Part shown: positions 20,063-27,408 of the stretch, in pieces
How the letters are laid out: every line of letters begins with the position of its first letter
How positions within the stretch are numbered: position 1 is the first letter of the stretch
Source: a virus
DNA length: 27,546 nucleotides
Strand: one strand, 5' to 3'
Virus record (IMG/VR): IMGVR_UViG_3300042691_017909
Span: 1 to 27,546 of that record
Notes under the pieces: generated by a model
What the model was told of the DNA's origin: nothing
Database searches by the model: none
Seen by the model: the letters and a program-made list of their open reading frames with translations, nothing else
Program-made: the position numbers and the translations under genes

Positions 20063-21495
20063 TATTTTTCTATATAATCGGATAGTACATCTAGACTTTC
20101 TTTTAATCTCTCGTCTTTAGTCCTTTTTTTGACTTCTTGGATAGTTTTTACATCTTTATCTTTTATAGCTTTGTTAACTATATTGTAATCTTCTATACCA
20201 ATCTTAGTTGTAAACTGTTCATAGGCTTTAAGAATAGATTTAACATCTTTTTCTTGAACTGTAGGCATTGATCTTTTTAATAAGTCTTTATCTAATCTTT
20301 CTAAAAATTGTTTTTTATATGGTTCTATTTTTTTATCTTGAGACAATGAAATAATTGCAGCTATTCTATTAGATAATTTATAATCTTCTTTAAGTTCAGC
20401 TGAATCATAATCTGCTAATAATCCTAATCCTTGATATCTTTGATTTGCTTTTATAACTTCACCTATTGTAGCTACTCCAGCATCTGTTATTTGTGTAGCA
20501 TTTTGTCCTTTTTTAATTAATTCTAATGCTTTAGCTTCTCCTTTTGAAATATATTGCTTAGCTTCTTTTGTAACTATTGCTTCAGAGTCTTTAATTGGTC
20601 TTTCTTTTACCCAGTTCTGAGCATCTACTAATTCTTTAGGCTGATATGATTGTGTTTTAACATCCCATACTTTACTTACCTCTGCTAATCCTTCAGTATA
20701 AGGTGAAATTGAGTGTCTACAATTAGCGTGCTGTAATCCATTAGCTCTAGCTTCAGCTAAGGTAGTATATCCTTTAGTTCTACCTGTTAGAGATAACACT
20801 TCATTTTCATAAGGTCGGCATAATGCACATTCTCCAAAATGGTCTGATACTTGTACTAGATCATATCCCTCTTGAATTATAGTGTTGCTAGTCCCCTGCC
20901 ATTGAGCATCTGTTAATATGCTACGAGCTAAAGTAGAGGCATAAGTGTCAATCCCCTGTCTTCTACCTGCTACAGATACGACTGCAGTAGCCTCAGCTTG
21001 TTTTAATACATTTGCTACTCCTTTTGCTATAGTATTCTGGTCAGCTCCTGTGACTAATCCTTTTCCAATCTCTACTTTTATCTTTTCTTGTTCAGCAAAG
21101 GTTAAAGCTCTAGTACCACTATCTTGTATTCCTTGAGATATCTTGCTGGTATAGGTATAAGTTTGAGATATAAGAGCTTCTAAGGCTTCCTGATGTTTAG
21201 CTACAAAAGATTGGTCAAAACTATACACTTGCCCACCTTTGATTGAAGCATTAACAGCATTGCTCATCCCTTCATAATATAAAGAGGGGATAGTTATGTT
21301 TGCCCAAGCCTCTAGTTGTAGATTATATTTATCTGCAATATTCTTGATTGCTTTAGATTTAGCAGAGACTGTACCTTTGTCTAATCTATCTGCATAAGTA
21401 GCAAGGTCAAAATAAGCCTCTTTTACAATGGCTTCTACTAATTTAACTTGTATGTCTGATTGGACTATCCCTTCAGGACTAATCTTCTGTTTCAT
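20062..21495 (-). CDS. MuF-type minor capsid protein (Phage_min_cap2-like), 477 aa
   Basis: The protein carries the minor capsid protein 2 pattern: helical N-terminal half (VKLVEAIVKEAYFDLATYAD, LEALISQTYTYTSKISQGIQ), then the core VSDHFGECALCRPYENEVLS and a later HANCRHSISPY, whose Cys and His residues (C-x2-C and C-x-H) are typical for this family. The C-terminal 190 residues are helical and Lys-rich with no recognised toxin motif. The start overlaps the end of the portal gene by 17 bp, as is common for portal and MuF genes. It probably enters the procapsid with the portal. Confidence 0.8.
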   Translation of the reverse strand: MKQKISPEGIVQSDIQVKLVEAIVKEAYFDLATYADRLDKGTVSAKSKAIKNIADKYNLQLEAWANITIPSLYYEGMSNAVNASIKGGQVYSFDQSFVAKHQEALEALISQTYTYTSKISQGIQDSGTRALTFAEQEKIKVEIGKGLVTGADQNTIAKGVANVLKQAEATAVVSVAGRRQGIDTYASTLARSILTDAQWQGTSNTIIQEGYDLVQVSDHFGECALCRPYENEVLSLTGRTKGYTTLAEARANGLQHANCRHSISPYTEGLAEVSKVWDVKTQSYQPKELVDAQNWVKERPIKDSEAIVTKEAKQYISKGEAKALELIKKGQNATQITDAGVATIGEVIKANQRYQGLGLLADYDSAELKEDYKLSNRIAAIISLSQDKKIEPYKKQFLERLDKDLLKRSMPTVQEKDVKSILKAYEQFTTKIGIEDYNIVNKAIKDKDVKTIQEVKKRTKDERLKESLDVLSDYIEK

Positions 21496-22924
21496 CGTCG
21501 TCGTCTTCCTCGTCGTCGTTGTTATTTGTCATCATTCTATTTTCCATTGAAAATGGATTAGCTTTATTCTTAGCATCTAATTCCTCTTGTATTCTAGCTA
21601 GTTTATTTTGAGCTTCATTGCTGGTTATTCCATCTATATTAGAAATTGCATCCTCTTTAGTAGTTAATTCATAATCTAATTTAGCTTGTTCAGCTTGTAG
21701 GATTTCTAATTCATCCATAATAATTCCATCTTGCCAGTAGATTACAGGGACTTCAGTCTCAGCTGGTCGCATTCCATCACTAGTCAATTGATTATTCCTT
21801 GCAAATTCAATAGCTGACTCTATAAGTGCTTTAAGTCCATTATCCCAGTACATCTGTTTGCGGTGTTTCAAAGATAAAGTTCTAAGCAGTTTATATTTCA
21901 AAGCTCTACCTGACTCTGCTACTCCATATTTGGTAAGTCCAAACAAAGTAGGAGACATCTGTGAGCTAATCCATAACTGCTCTAATAATACATCTATTTG
22001 AGCAAAGGATGACTCTAATTTACTATCCCAAACAATATATTCTGGCTTGTCTGCCTCACCTGTCATTGGGTGGCTAGGTAATTCTATCATTCCTAATTGT
22101 TGTCTTGATACATTTCCATTGCTATCTAATACACCTTTAGGCACTGCTAAGATTGGATCACCGTGTTTGTCTAATATATGTTCATTTCTAGATAATCTGT
22201 TGTTAATAGCAAAGAATAAGTCCATTAAATCCTCATAATCACTAATCCCCCAGAATTTTCCACTCATTCCCCAGTTCTTTACATGATGAATAAGGCTAAA
22301 TCCTTCTCCTAAGTTTGTTTTTACTATAGGTTCTATACCTAACATATCCATAGAGCTATATTCTCCTCCTATAACACCATCTTTGAAATCATATACTTGT
22401 GTTTCTATTTCTCCTACTCTATAAGTCTCTACTACAAGATATTGTCTATCTGCAATTACCTGCACATAAGCTAATATATGCTCTTTAACTGGAGCTTTGA
22501 CATTATTGTCATTATATACTGGGAAATATACATCTGGTTTGACTGTATCTATTCTAATTTGTCCGTCTACAGCTAATATTCTAAGTACTGAGTCACCTTT
22601 ATAGCTTGAAACTAAAGCCTCCTCATATAAAGTAGTCCACATACTATTCTCATACCATAACTTATCTACAAAGTCTTGATTGGTATCGCTTTCTAATACA
22701 ATCTTTGGTTGTTCCTCAAATAAAAGGTCGGCTGAGATAGTGCTGATAATTCTAGGATAGGGAAGTACCACATATCTGACAAGAGACATATCTCCTGCAA
22801 ATTGACTAGCATATTGTTCTAATCTTTTACTAAATGCTACTCTATGATTTCCTTGAAATAACTTCTCATAGGTATCATATTTGGCTAATCTGTCTATGTC
22901 TTTTTGAGGAGGATATTGCTTCAT
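21479..22924 (-). CDS. Portal protein, 481 aa
   Basis: This fits the SPP1 gp6-like portal family. Characteristic parts are the N-terminal MKQYPPQKDIDRLAKYDTYE with YVVLPYPRIISTISADLLF, a middle region with AYVQVIADRQYLVVETYRVG, SDYEDLMDLFFAINNRLSRN and a helical stem ALKYKLLRTLSLKHRKQMYW. It ends in an Asn/Asp/Glu repeat tail (NNNDDEEDDDDETED) that overlaps the MuF gene start. Twelve copies form the DNA entry ring. It follows large terminase in standard order, with a motif copy 34 nt before the start. Confidence 0.87.
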   Translation of the reverse strand: MKQYPPQKDIDRLAKYDTYEKLFQGNHRVAFSKRLEQYASQFAGDMSLVRYVVLPYPRIISTISADLLFEEQPKIVLESDTNQDFVDKLWYENSMWTTLYEEALVSSYKGDSVLRILAVDGQIRIDTVKPDVYFPVYNDNNVKAPVKEHILAYVQVIADRQYLVVETYRVGEIETQVYDFKDGVIGGEYSSMDMLGIEPIVKTNLGEGFSLIHHVKNWGMSGKFWGISDYEDLMDLFFAINNRLSRNEHILDKHGDPILAVPKGVLDSNGNVSRQQLGMIELPSHPMTGEADKPEYIVWDSKLESSFAQIDVLLEQLWISSQMSPTLFGLTKYGVAESGRALKYKLLRTLSLKHRKQMYWDNGLKALIESAIEFARNNQLTSDGMRPAETEVPVIYWQDGIIMDELEILQAEQAKLDYELTTKEDAISNIDGITSNEAQNKLARIQEELDAKNKANPFSMENRMMTNNNDDEEDDDDETED

Positions 22925-22927
22925 ATA

Positions 22928-24100
22928 TTAAAATCCAAATGGTTTATTATTATATATCTTACCATCTGTTGCCTTTTCAAGTTCCATATAGTCTATACAA
23001 TATCTCATTGCATCCATAATGTGGTCTTTTACTTTAATTGGCATATCCATTGTTTGGTTATCTTTATTCTTTTGCCATCTATAGAATTGTAATTCCTTAA
23101 TCATATTGATTGAAGTATTAGTTATATATATTTCTTTAGTTTTTACTGCATTTATACCTCTTATAACTGAGCCTTTATTCTTATAAGCTGGTTTAATATT
23201 ATATCCTGCCATATAGATATCATTTATCTTACCAGGGTCTTCACTATCTCCAACTATAACTGCATCTCTGGGTATGTTTAACTCTTGTAATTTCCTTATA
23301 ATCTCATCTGAGTTTAATCCTGATTGATATAATAACTCTTGCACATATAGCACATTATCTTTTTCTTTTACTTCTACAATAGCAGTCTGATTATTAAATC
23401 CCCAATCAGCTCCATAATATCTTCTATCATAGTTTTCTGGTAAAGCCTCACATCTTTGCCAATGGGTATAGATTAAGTCTTCTGATATTCCTCTTTCTCC
23501 TAGTCCGAACACTCTCCAGAAGTTTGGATCTAATACTTTATACCTTTCTATCTCATCTATCACTTCCTGTGGTAGGAATGGATTATCTTTATAAGTAGAT
23601 TTTATAACTTGGCAATCTTCTCTAGTCATTACATCATCATAAATCCAGTGGAATGAGTCTGAGGGGTTGAAGTCTAATGTAATCTCCCCTGTTGTTCTCA
23701 TAGCCAACTGTCTCCAATCTTCTACAGATAATTCATTGGCCTCATTAAGCCACAAATAGTCTCTCTTAGCTCCTCTTTTCTTTTGAGGGTTATCCATACC
23801 TAGAAACTCTACTAAGTTGCCATTAAGGTTATATGTCTTCAATGTTTTGTTATGGTTCTTGCTATCATATAAATTCCAGTTAATAAGTATTTCAAAGAAG
23901 TCTCTAGCTACAGTTAGATCTAAGGCTGGGGATGTCTTTCTTACAATAGATAAAATCTTACCTTTTTCTTTTAATAGTTTAAGGATATATTTCTGAGCTA
24001 TAGAATAAGTCTTGGAACTTCTAGAGCTTCCTTGATTGACTATAATTCTTTTATTAGCCTCCCAGTTCTTTTGGAATACTACTGTGGCTTGTATTTTCAT
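22928..24100 (-). CDS. terL: Terminase large subunit (PBSX-type), 390 aa
   Basis: This is the DNA packaging motor. The ATPase half has Walker A GSSRSSKT (residues 24-31), Walker B YLWLNE (115-120) and coupling-type STYKDNPFLP (168-177). The nuclease half has YYGADWGFNNQTAIVEV (Asp232), IVGDSEDPGK (Asp285) and VKDHIMDAMRY (Asp361), the three acidic residues of the RNase-H-like fold. The last 14 codons are partly made of the 15-bp motif, here translated as ATDGK. The gene ends 4 bp before the portal ATG. Confidence 0.93.
   Translation of the reverse strand: MKIQATVVFQKNWEANKRIIVNQGSSRSSKTYSIAQKYILKLLKEKGKILSIVRKTSPALDLTVARDFFEILINWNLYDSKNHNKTLKTYNLNGNLVEFLGMDNPQKKRGAKRDYLWLNEANELSVEDWRQLAMRTTGEITLDFNPSDSFHWIYDDVMTREDCQVIKSTYKDNPFLPQEVIDEIERYKVLDPNFWRVFGLGERGISEDLIYTHWQRCEALPENYDRRYYGADWGFNNQTAIVEVKEKDNVLYVQELLYQSGLNSDEIIRKLQELNIPRDAVIVGDSEDPGKINDIYMAGYNIKPAYKNKGSVIRGINAVKTKEIYITNTSINMIKELQFYRWQKNKDNQTMDMPIKVKDHIMDAMRYCIDYMELEKATDGKIYNNKPFGF
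22959..22973 (-). repeat. 15-bp motif GGCAACAGATGGTAA, copy 6
   Basis: This exact copy lies inside the terL coding sequence near the 3' end (translated as ATDGK, a frame different from that used in the glycosyltransferase) and 34 nt before the portal start. It is followed by GATATATAATAATAAA. Confidence 0.9.
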
Positions 24101-24125
24101 ACTTTGTAGACTTTACTTCGTGTCG

Positions 24126-24422
24126 TCATTGTCTTGTATTACAGATAGGGCAGACCTGAACTTCTAAACTTAATATTATATTGCACTTCCTACACTGTTT
24201 CTTTTTACCGCTTGAGAGTAGAAAGTTCTTGTGAACAGATAGGGTAGAGTCAGTAGCTTCTTCATAGATCCAAACTCCCTTAAGTAGCTTTCTTTTATCC
24301 CATTTGGAAATAGTAGCTCGGTTTACTTTTATGCTTCTAGCAAAATCAAACTGTGACTCAAAAGATATAACTTCTTTAGTCTCGGCATTGATGACCTTAA
24401 TCGGTTTCTTGTTGTGCCTCAT
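24126..24422 (-). CDS. NUMOD1-like / zinc-ribbon protein, 98 aa
   Basis: The N-terminal 55 residues match a NUMOD1-type DNA-binding repeat, found in homing endonucleases: KPIKVINAETKEVISFESQF followed by ARSIKVNRATISKWDKRKLL and GVWIYEE. The C-terminus is a small four-Cys zinc ribbon (CRKC and CPIC, about residues 77-95). No HNH or GIY-YIG nuclease domain is present, so this is either a DNA-binding remnant of a homing endonuclease or a stand-alone DNA-binding protein. It overlaps the end of terS by 26 bp and lies 25 bp before terL. An effect on packaging is possible but unproven. Confidence 0.72.
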   Translation of the reverse strand: MRHNKKPIKVINAETKEVISFESQFDFARSIKVNRATISKWDKRKLLKGVWIYEEATDSTLSVHKNFLLSSGKKKQCRKCNIILSLEVQVCPICNTRQ

Positions 24423-24789
24423 CTTTGTTAGTTAATATTTCTATTTCAAATTTATTATCTATCTTTTCATTCTTGCTAGTTATATCTGTGTATGTCTGAT
24501 TTAATTTCCTATGCTCATCTTCTCTAGATGTCAATCTATACAGTGCTATCTGAAGTGTCGGATTATCTGACTCATACCATTTATTTCTTAACCCTGATTT
24601 TATGTTTACAGTGTTGTCTTCAATGATGTCTTTTAATTCGTTAAGTTCGTTAGAGTCTGGAGGGAAATATTCATAGAAAGTTGGTTTGGAGCAAGGTAAG
24701 AAACTTACAATCTCTTCAATAAAAATTAAATTATTTTTTAGAGCAGCTTCCTTTGCTTGTTCAAATAACTTTTCTTTATTATATTTCAT
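24397..24789 (-). CDS. terS: Terminase small subunit, 130 aa
   Basis: The N-terminal domain is helix-turn-helix-like (KLFEQAKEAALKNNLIFIEE, IVSFLPCSKPTFYEYFPPDS), followed by a helical oligomerisation region (ELNELKDIIEDNTVNIKSGL) and SDNPTLQIALYRLTSREDEH, a pattern seen in small terminases of several low-GC phages, notably with the CSKPTFYE segment. It would recognise the packaging site and load terL. It is preceded by a strong promoter (24811-24839) and its stop lies inside the NUMOD1 gene. Family by recall. Confidence 0.8.
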   Translation of the reverse strand: MKYNKEKLFEQAKEAALKNNLIFIEEIVSFLPCSKPTFYEYFPPDSNELNELKDIIEDNTVNIKSGLRNKWYESDNPTLQIALYRLTSREDEHRKLNQTYTDITSKNEKIDNKFEIEILTNKDEAQQETD

Positions 24790-24810
24790 TGTGATTTGTT
24801 AATTATTATC

Positions 24811-24839
24811 AATATATCAATTAGTATATAGTTTGTCAA
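24811..24839 (-). promoter_or_regulatory. Promoter of the packaging operon
   Basis: On the minus strand TTGACA (24834-24839) and TATATT (24811-24816) are 17 bp apart, about 22 nt before terS. A second TTGACA lies about 30 bp upstream, with a near-palindrome TACGACGTCATA (about 24851-24862) between the two, which may be an operator. Confidence 0.7.
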
Positions 24840-24879
24840 ATAGCTTTGCTATGACGTCGTAAGACTTTGTCAATAATGA

Positions 24880-25284
24880 TTATATTTCTGGCTGAAAAAA
24901 TTGCTTACATAAAATTTCAAATTGTCTATGGTGAGTTTGGCAAAGTGTCATCAAATTATTATATTTATGTTGTCCACCATATCTCAAAGGTTTTATATGA
25001 TGTACTTCTAAATTTTTATCTGTGCCACATTTTTCACATACTGGATTTTCTTCTAAATGGTATCCTCTTATTTTAGTTTTATATCCTTCTTTACTATAAA
25101 ACTTTTTATATTTTTTTACTTCATCAACATTCTTATCTCTATAATTTTTATTATATTCTCTAATATAATCTTTTTTTCTTTGCCTATATAACATTTTCAA
25201 ATGCAACTTTGAACATTTAGCACTACAATAACTTGTTTGTTTTCCAATTAATTGAGTTTTACATCTTTTACAATTCATATACAT
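24880..25284 (-). CDS. Zinc-ribbon HNH endonuclease, 134 aa
   Basis: The N-terminus is a zinc ribbon (MNCKRCKTQL with CSAKCS at about residues 20-24). After a basic linker (RQRKKDYIREYNKNYRDKN), the C-terminal part is an HNH core: NPVCEKCGTDKNLEVHHIKP, LRYGGQHKYNNLMTLCQTHH, with paired Cys, HH, Asn and the last His. Just upstream of terS is the usual place for the HNH gene that assists packaging in HK97-like phages, so it may be part of the packaging machine rather than a homing enzyme. ATG at 25278 is an alternative start. It has its own -10-like TATAAT at 25304-25309. Confidence 0.85.
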   Translation of the reverse strand: MYMNCKRCKTQLIGKQTSYCSAKCSKLHLKMLYRQRKKDYIREYNKNYRDKNVDEVKKYKKFYSKEGYKTKIRGYHLEENPVCEKCGTDKNLEVHHIKPLRYGGQHKYNNLMTLCQTHHRQFEILCKQFFQPEI

Positions 25285-25303
25285 ATTTTAATAATATATA
25301 TAC

Positions 25304-25342
25304 ATTATAACACTCCCCTTTCTTTTTGTATAGGGGGGAGTG
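25304..25342 (-). terminator. Hairpin terminator overlapping the HNH promoter
   Basis: On the minus strand CACTCCCC (25335-25342) and GGGGAGTG (25311-25318) form a strong 8-bp stem, followed by TTATAAT. The T-run is short, so it may be a weak terminator; the TATAAT immediately after can serve as the -10 box of the HNH gene with TATACA 17 bp upstream. Confidence 0.5.
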
Positions 25343-25347
25343 GTTTA

Positions 25348-26244
25348 TTATTTAAAATTTTGAATTATTTTTATTAAATCTTGTTTATATTTTTTAAAAT
25401 TCCAACCTTCTAATTCACATATCATTTTATCTAAATTTAAATCTGCAGTTATTTTATTTTTCATTTGCAATCTTGCTTTAGCATTTAAAGCAAATGGGTC
25501 AATTTTTTCTTTTACTGGTTCAATAAAAACATATTGATTTACAGACAAATTATAATCATTTTTTTTAATTTCCTCTAAAGTAACAACTTGTTCTTTTTTT
25601 AATTCTTCATCTATAAAAGTTATATCAGTTGTAGTTTTATTTTTTTTAAATATAATTAAAACTGTTGCAATTTTTGTATCTACAAATGTATTAGCTGGAA
25701 TTAAAATAATTTTATCAATCCAGTTTTTGTTTACAATATATTTTCTAATTTTTGCTTCTCTATTTCCTCTATATAAAATACCAGGAAAATTTAAAACTGA
25801 AGCAATTCCTGTATCTGACAAATAATGTAATATATGTAAAATAAAAGCATAATCTGCTTTACCTTCTGTTGGAATAGTTGGGGCTTCAATAAATCTTTTA
25901 TCTAATGTTGGTTGCCATTTTATTGAAAAAGGATAATTAGCTACAATGCAATTAAATTTTTTATTTATAAAAGCTGGGTTGGTTAAAGTGTCTCCTGCTA
26001 CACCTGTAAAATTTTTTAAAGATTGATTGGCTTTTTCTAATTCTAACCCATCTAATTCTTGTCCATATTTTGGAATATTTTCATCAAAAACTTTTAATAA
26101 GTTACCTTGTCCACAGGTGGGGTCATATACTTCTGTAATAGGTATATCTATATATTCTTTTAATTTTAAAGCTAAAATTTCTGGAGTATAAAATATACCT
26201 TTATTTTTAAATTCTTGTTTTATATTTTGTAAATTTTTTTCCAT
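25348..26244 (-). CDS. HsdM-like N6-adenine DNA methyltransferase, 298 aa
   Basis: This is a SAM-dependent DNA adenine methylase of the type I HsdM kind. SAM-binding motif I is DPTCGQGNLLKVF (about residues 41-53) and catalytic motif IV is ANYPF (about 102-106), where most family members have NPPF. The segments GKADYAFILHILHYLSDTG and ASVLNFPGILYRGNREAKI and KIILIPANTFVDTKIATVLI follow, as in HsdM. No specificity or restriction subunit gene is next to it, so it probably acts alone, for example to protect phage DNA from host restriction. It starts immediately after the stop of the upstream gene. Confidence 0.85.
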   Translation of the reverse strand: MEKNLQNIKQEFKNKGIFYTPEILALKLKEYIDIPITEVYDPTCGQGNLLKVFDENIPKYGQELDGLELEKANQSLKNFTGVAGDTLTNPAFINKKFNCIVANYPFSIKWQPTLDKRFIEAPTIPTEGKADYAFILHILHYLSDTGIASVLNFPGILYRGNREAKIRKYIVNKNWIDKIILIPANTFVDTKIATVLIIFKKNKTTTDITFIDEELKKEQVVTLEEIKKNDYNLSVNQYVFIEPVKEKIDPFALNAKARLQMKNKITADLNLDKMICELEGWNFKKYKQDLIKIIQNFK

Positions 26245-26778
26245 TTACTTACCTAAAATTATTGTTCCTTGCCCATTTTTATCTATAAATTTAAGACTAT
26301 AATTTTTATAATCTAATCTATCATATCCATAGTATGAAAAGTTTGTATCGTGAAATATTATATACTGATGTTGATTAAGATTTATTAATTCTTGAACCAC
26401 CTCACCTCTAAAATGAAATCCAAAATCTACAAAGATTACATTAGCTTTATGCTTTTTAATTTCCGCCATATAGTTTGCAATTTCTTTATTAAATTCTGGT
26501 CTATAACTTCCTTCTGTTTTTATCAAAATATCATCCTTTAAAGTTGTAGTCTCTTCTGGTTGCAATTCTATGTAGCTGTGATTTTCTATCTGTGTATATG
26601 GGTATGTGTATCTGGATAATTCTATTGAGATAACTTTCTTAAAATTTTCCAGCAAATAATATGTACCTTGTCCCCAGCCTAACTCGACTATAGTCATCTT
26701 ATCTTTGTTTGGGATCCGGTCGACTGTTAATTGCCAGTCTGTAAACTCATTGATTGTAGTTTCTTTTTTCTGCGACAT
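26245..26778 (-). CDS. Class I SAM-methyltransferase-like protein, 177 aa
   Basis: The protein has the Rossmann-like pattern of a small SAM-methyltransferase: TIVELGWGQGTYYLLENFKK (motif I), VISIELS, a middle region with ILIKTEGSYRPEF, then ANVIFVDFGFHFRGEVVQEL and YIIFHDTNF, similar to methyltransferases of the FkbM or Methyltransf_24 group. The usual GxGxG is GWGQG here. Such enzymes often modify sugars or small molecules. It overlaps the GT2-like gene by 32 bp, so methylation of a glycan made by that enzyme is a reasonable guess. Weak family certainty. Confidence 0.65.
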   Translation of the reverse strand: MSQKKETTINEFTDWQLTVDRIPNKDKMTIVELGWGQGTYYLLENFKKVISIELSRYTYPYTQIENHSYIELQPEETTTLKDDILIKTEGSYRPEFNKEIANYMAEIKKHKANVIFVDFGFHFRGEVVQELINLNQHQYIIFHDTNFSYYGYDRLDYKNYSLKFIDKNGQGTIILGK

Positions 26779-27247
26779 AATATATATCTTTAGTTATTTT
26801 TACCTTAGGGTATTTCTCAAGTAACTGTTCTAAGAACCTCCAGTCCTCCCCCTCCCCGTCATTATCAAACTTGGGGAGGTCTTCCCATTTGATCCGACTC
26901 ATATTGAGAGCAAAGTTTATCCCTACATTTCCAAATCTTAATTTATCAGTTTCATTTGGGATAATTGCCTCACCTTGCTTCATTCTTAAAACTACAATAT
27001 CATAATCATTGTCTAATTGTTCACTCCACAAATCTTTATAATAATCATCATCATCTAAAAATGTAATCCAATCTGCATTGAGTGCTTTAGCTATTTGTAT
27101 TCCTTTATTTCTATTCTCTCCCGCAGTACCTCCAATTACTGGGATACAAGACACCTCATTGCCAAAATCTATAGCCTCAGATATTACACTCTCAAAAGCT
27201 CTTTCAAGTGTATCCCTCCCTATTGTAGGTATAATTGTAACTATCAT
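26747..27247 (-). CDS. GT2-like glycosyltransferase, 166 aa
   Basis: A short GT-A fold protein starts with VTIIPTIGRDTLERAFESVI, then GENRNKGIQIAKALNADWIT and FLDDDDYY (about residues 64-70), the metal-binding Asp-rich motif after the nucleotide-sugar site. The segment EGEDWRFLEQLL (about 132-143) resembles the catalytic ED of GT2 enzymes. It is shorter than full GT2 enzymes but has the key parts. Its ATG overlaps the TGA of the upstream small gene (ATGA), and its end overlaps the methyltransferase gene, so the three are translated together. The substrate is unknown. Confidence 0.75.
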   Translation of the reverse strand: MIVTIIPTIGRDTLERAFESVISEAIDFGNEVSCIPVIGGTAGENRNKGIQIAKALNADWITFLDDDDYYKDLWSEQLDNDYDIVVLRMKQGEAIIPNETDKLRFGNVGINFALNMSRIKWEDLPKFDNDGEGEDWRFLEQLLEKYPKVKITKDIYYVAEKRNYNQ

Positions 27248-27387
27248 TTCTTTTTTGAAGCTTTTTTTGCTCCTTTAGCAATATTATATGCAATTGCATT
27301 AGCTTGAGCTGGTGATTTACCTGCTTTTATTTCAGTTGCTATATTTTTCTGTATACTTTTTTTACTGTATCCTTTAATTAATGGCAT
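27244..27387 (-). CDS. Small basic phage protein, 47 aa
   Basis: The sequence MPLIKGYSKKSIQKNIATEI with KAGKSPAQANAIAYNIAKGA and a Lys-rich end is a widespread small phage protein type, usually beginning MPLxKGKS and carrying KAGKPxxQAxAIAY. Its function is not known; it is found near structural or replication genes and may bind DNA or other proteins through its basic surface. It begins in an aactATG context and ends in TGA overlapping the next ATG. Confidence 0.78.
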   Translation of the reverse strand: MPLIKGYSKKSIQKNIATEIKAGKSPAQANAIAYNIAKGAKKASKKK

Positions 27388-27408
27388 AGTTGTAATTTTA
27401 ATTATTAT

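Noticed and set aside
95-27387. Reassigned TGA codon, suggested by the predominance of TAA/TAG stops and a phage tRNA-Trp
   Set aside because: TGA clearly ends at least six genes (at 5124, 5328, 15975, 24126, 26747, 27244), the tRNA-Trp has a CCA anticodon, and no gene is broken by in-frame TGA. The standard code fits.
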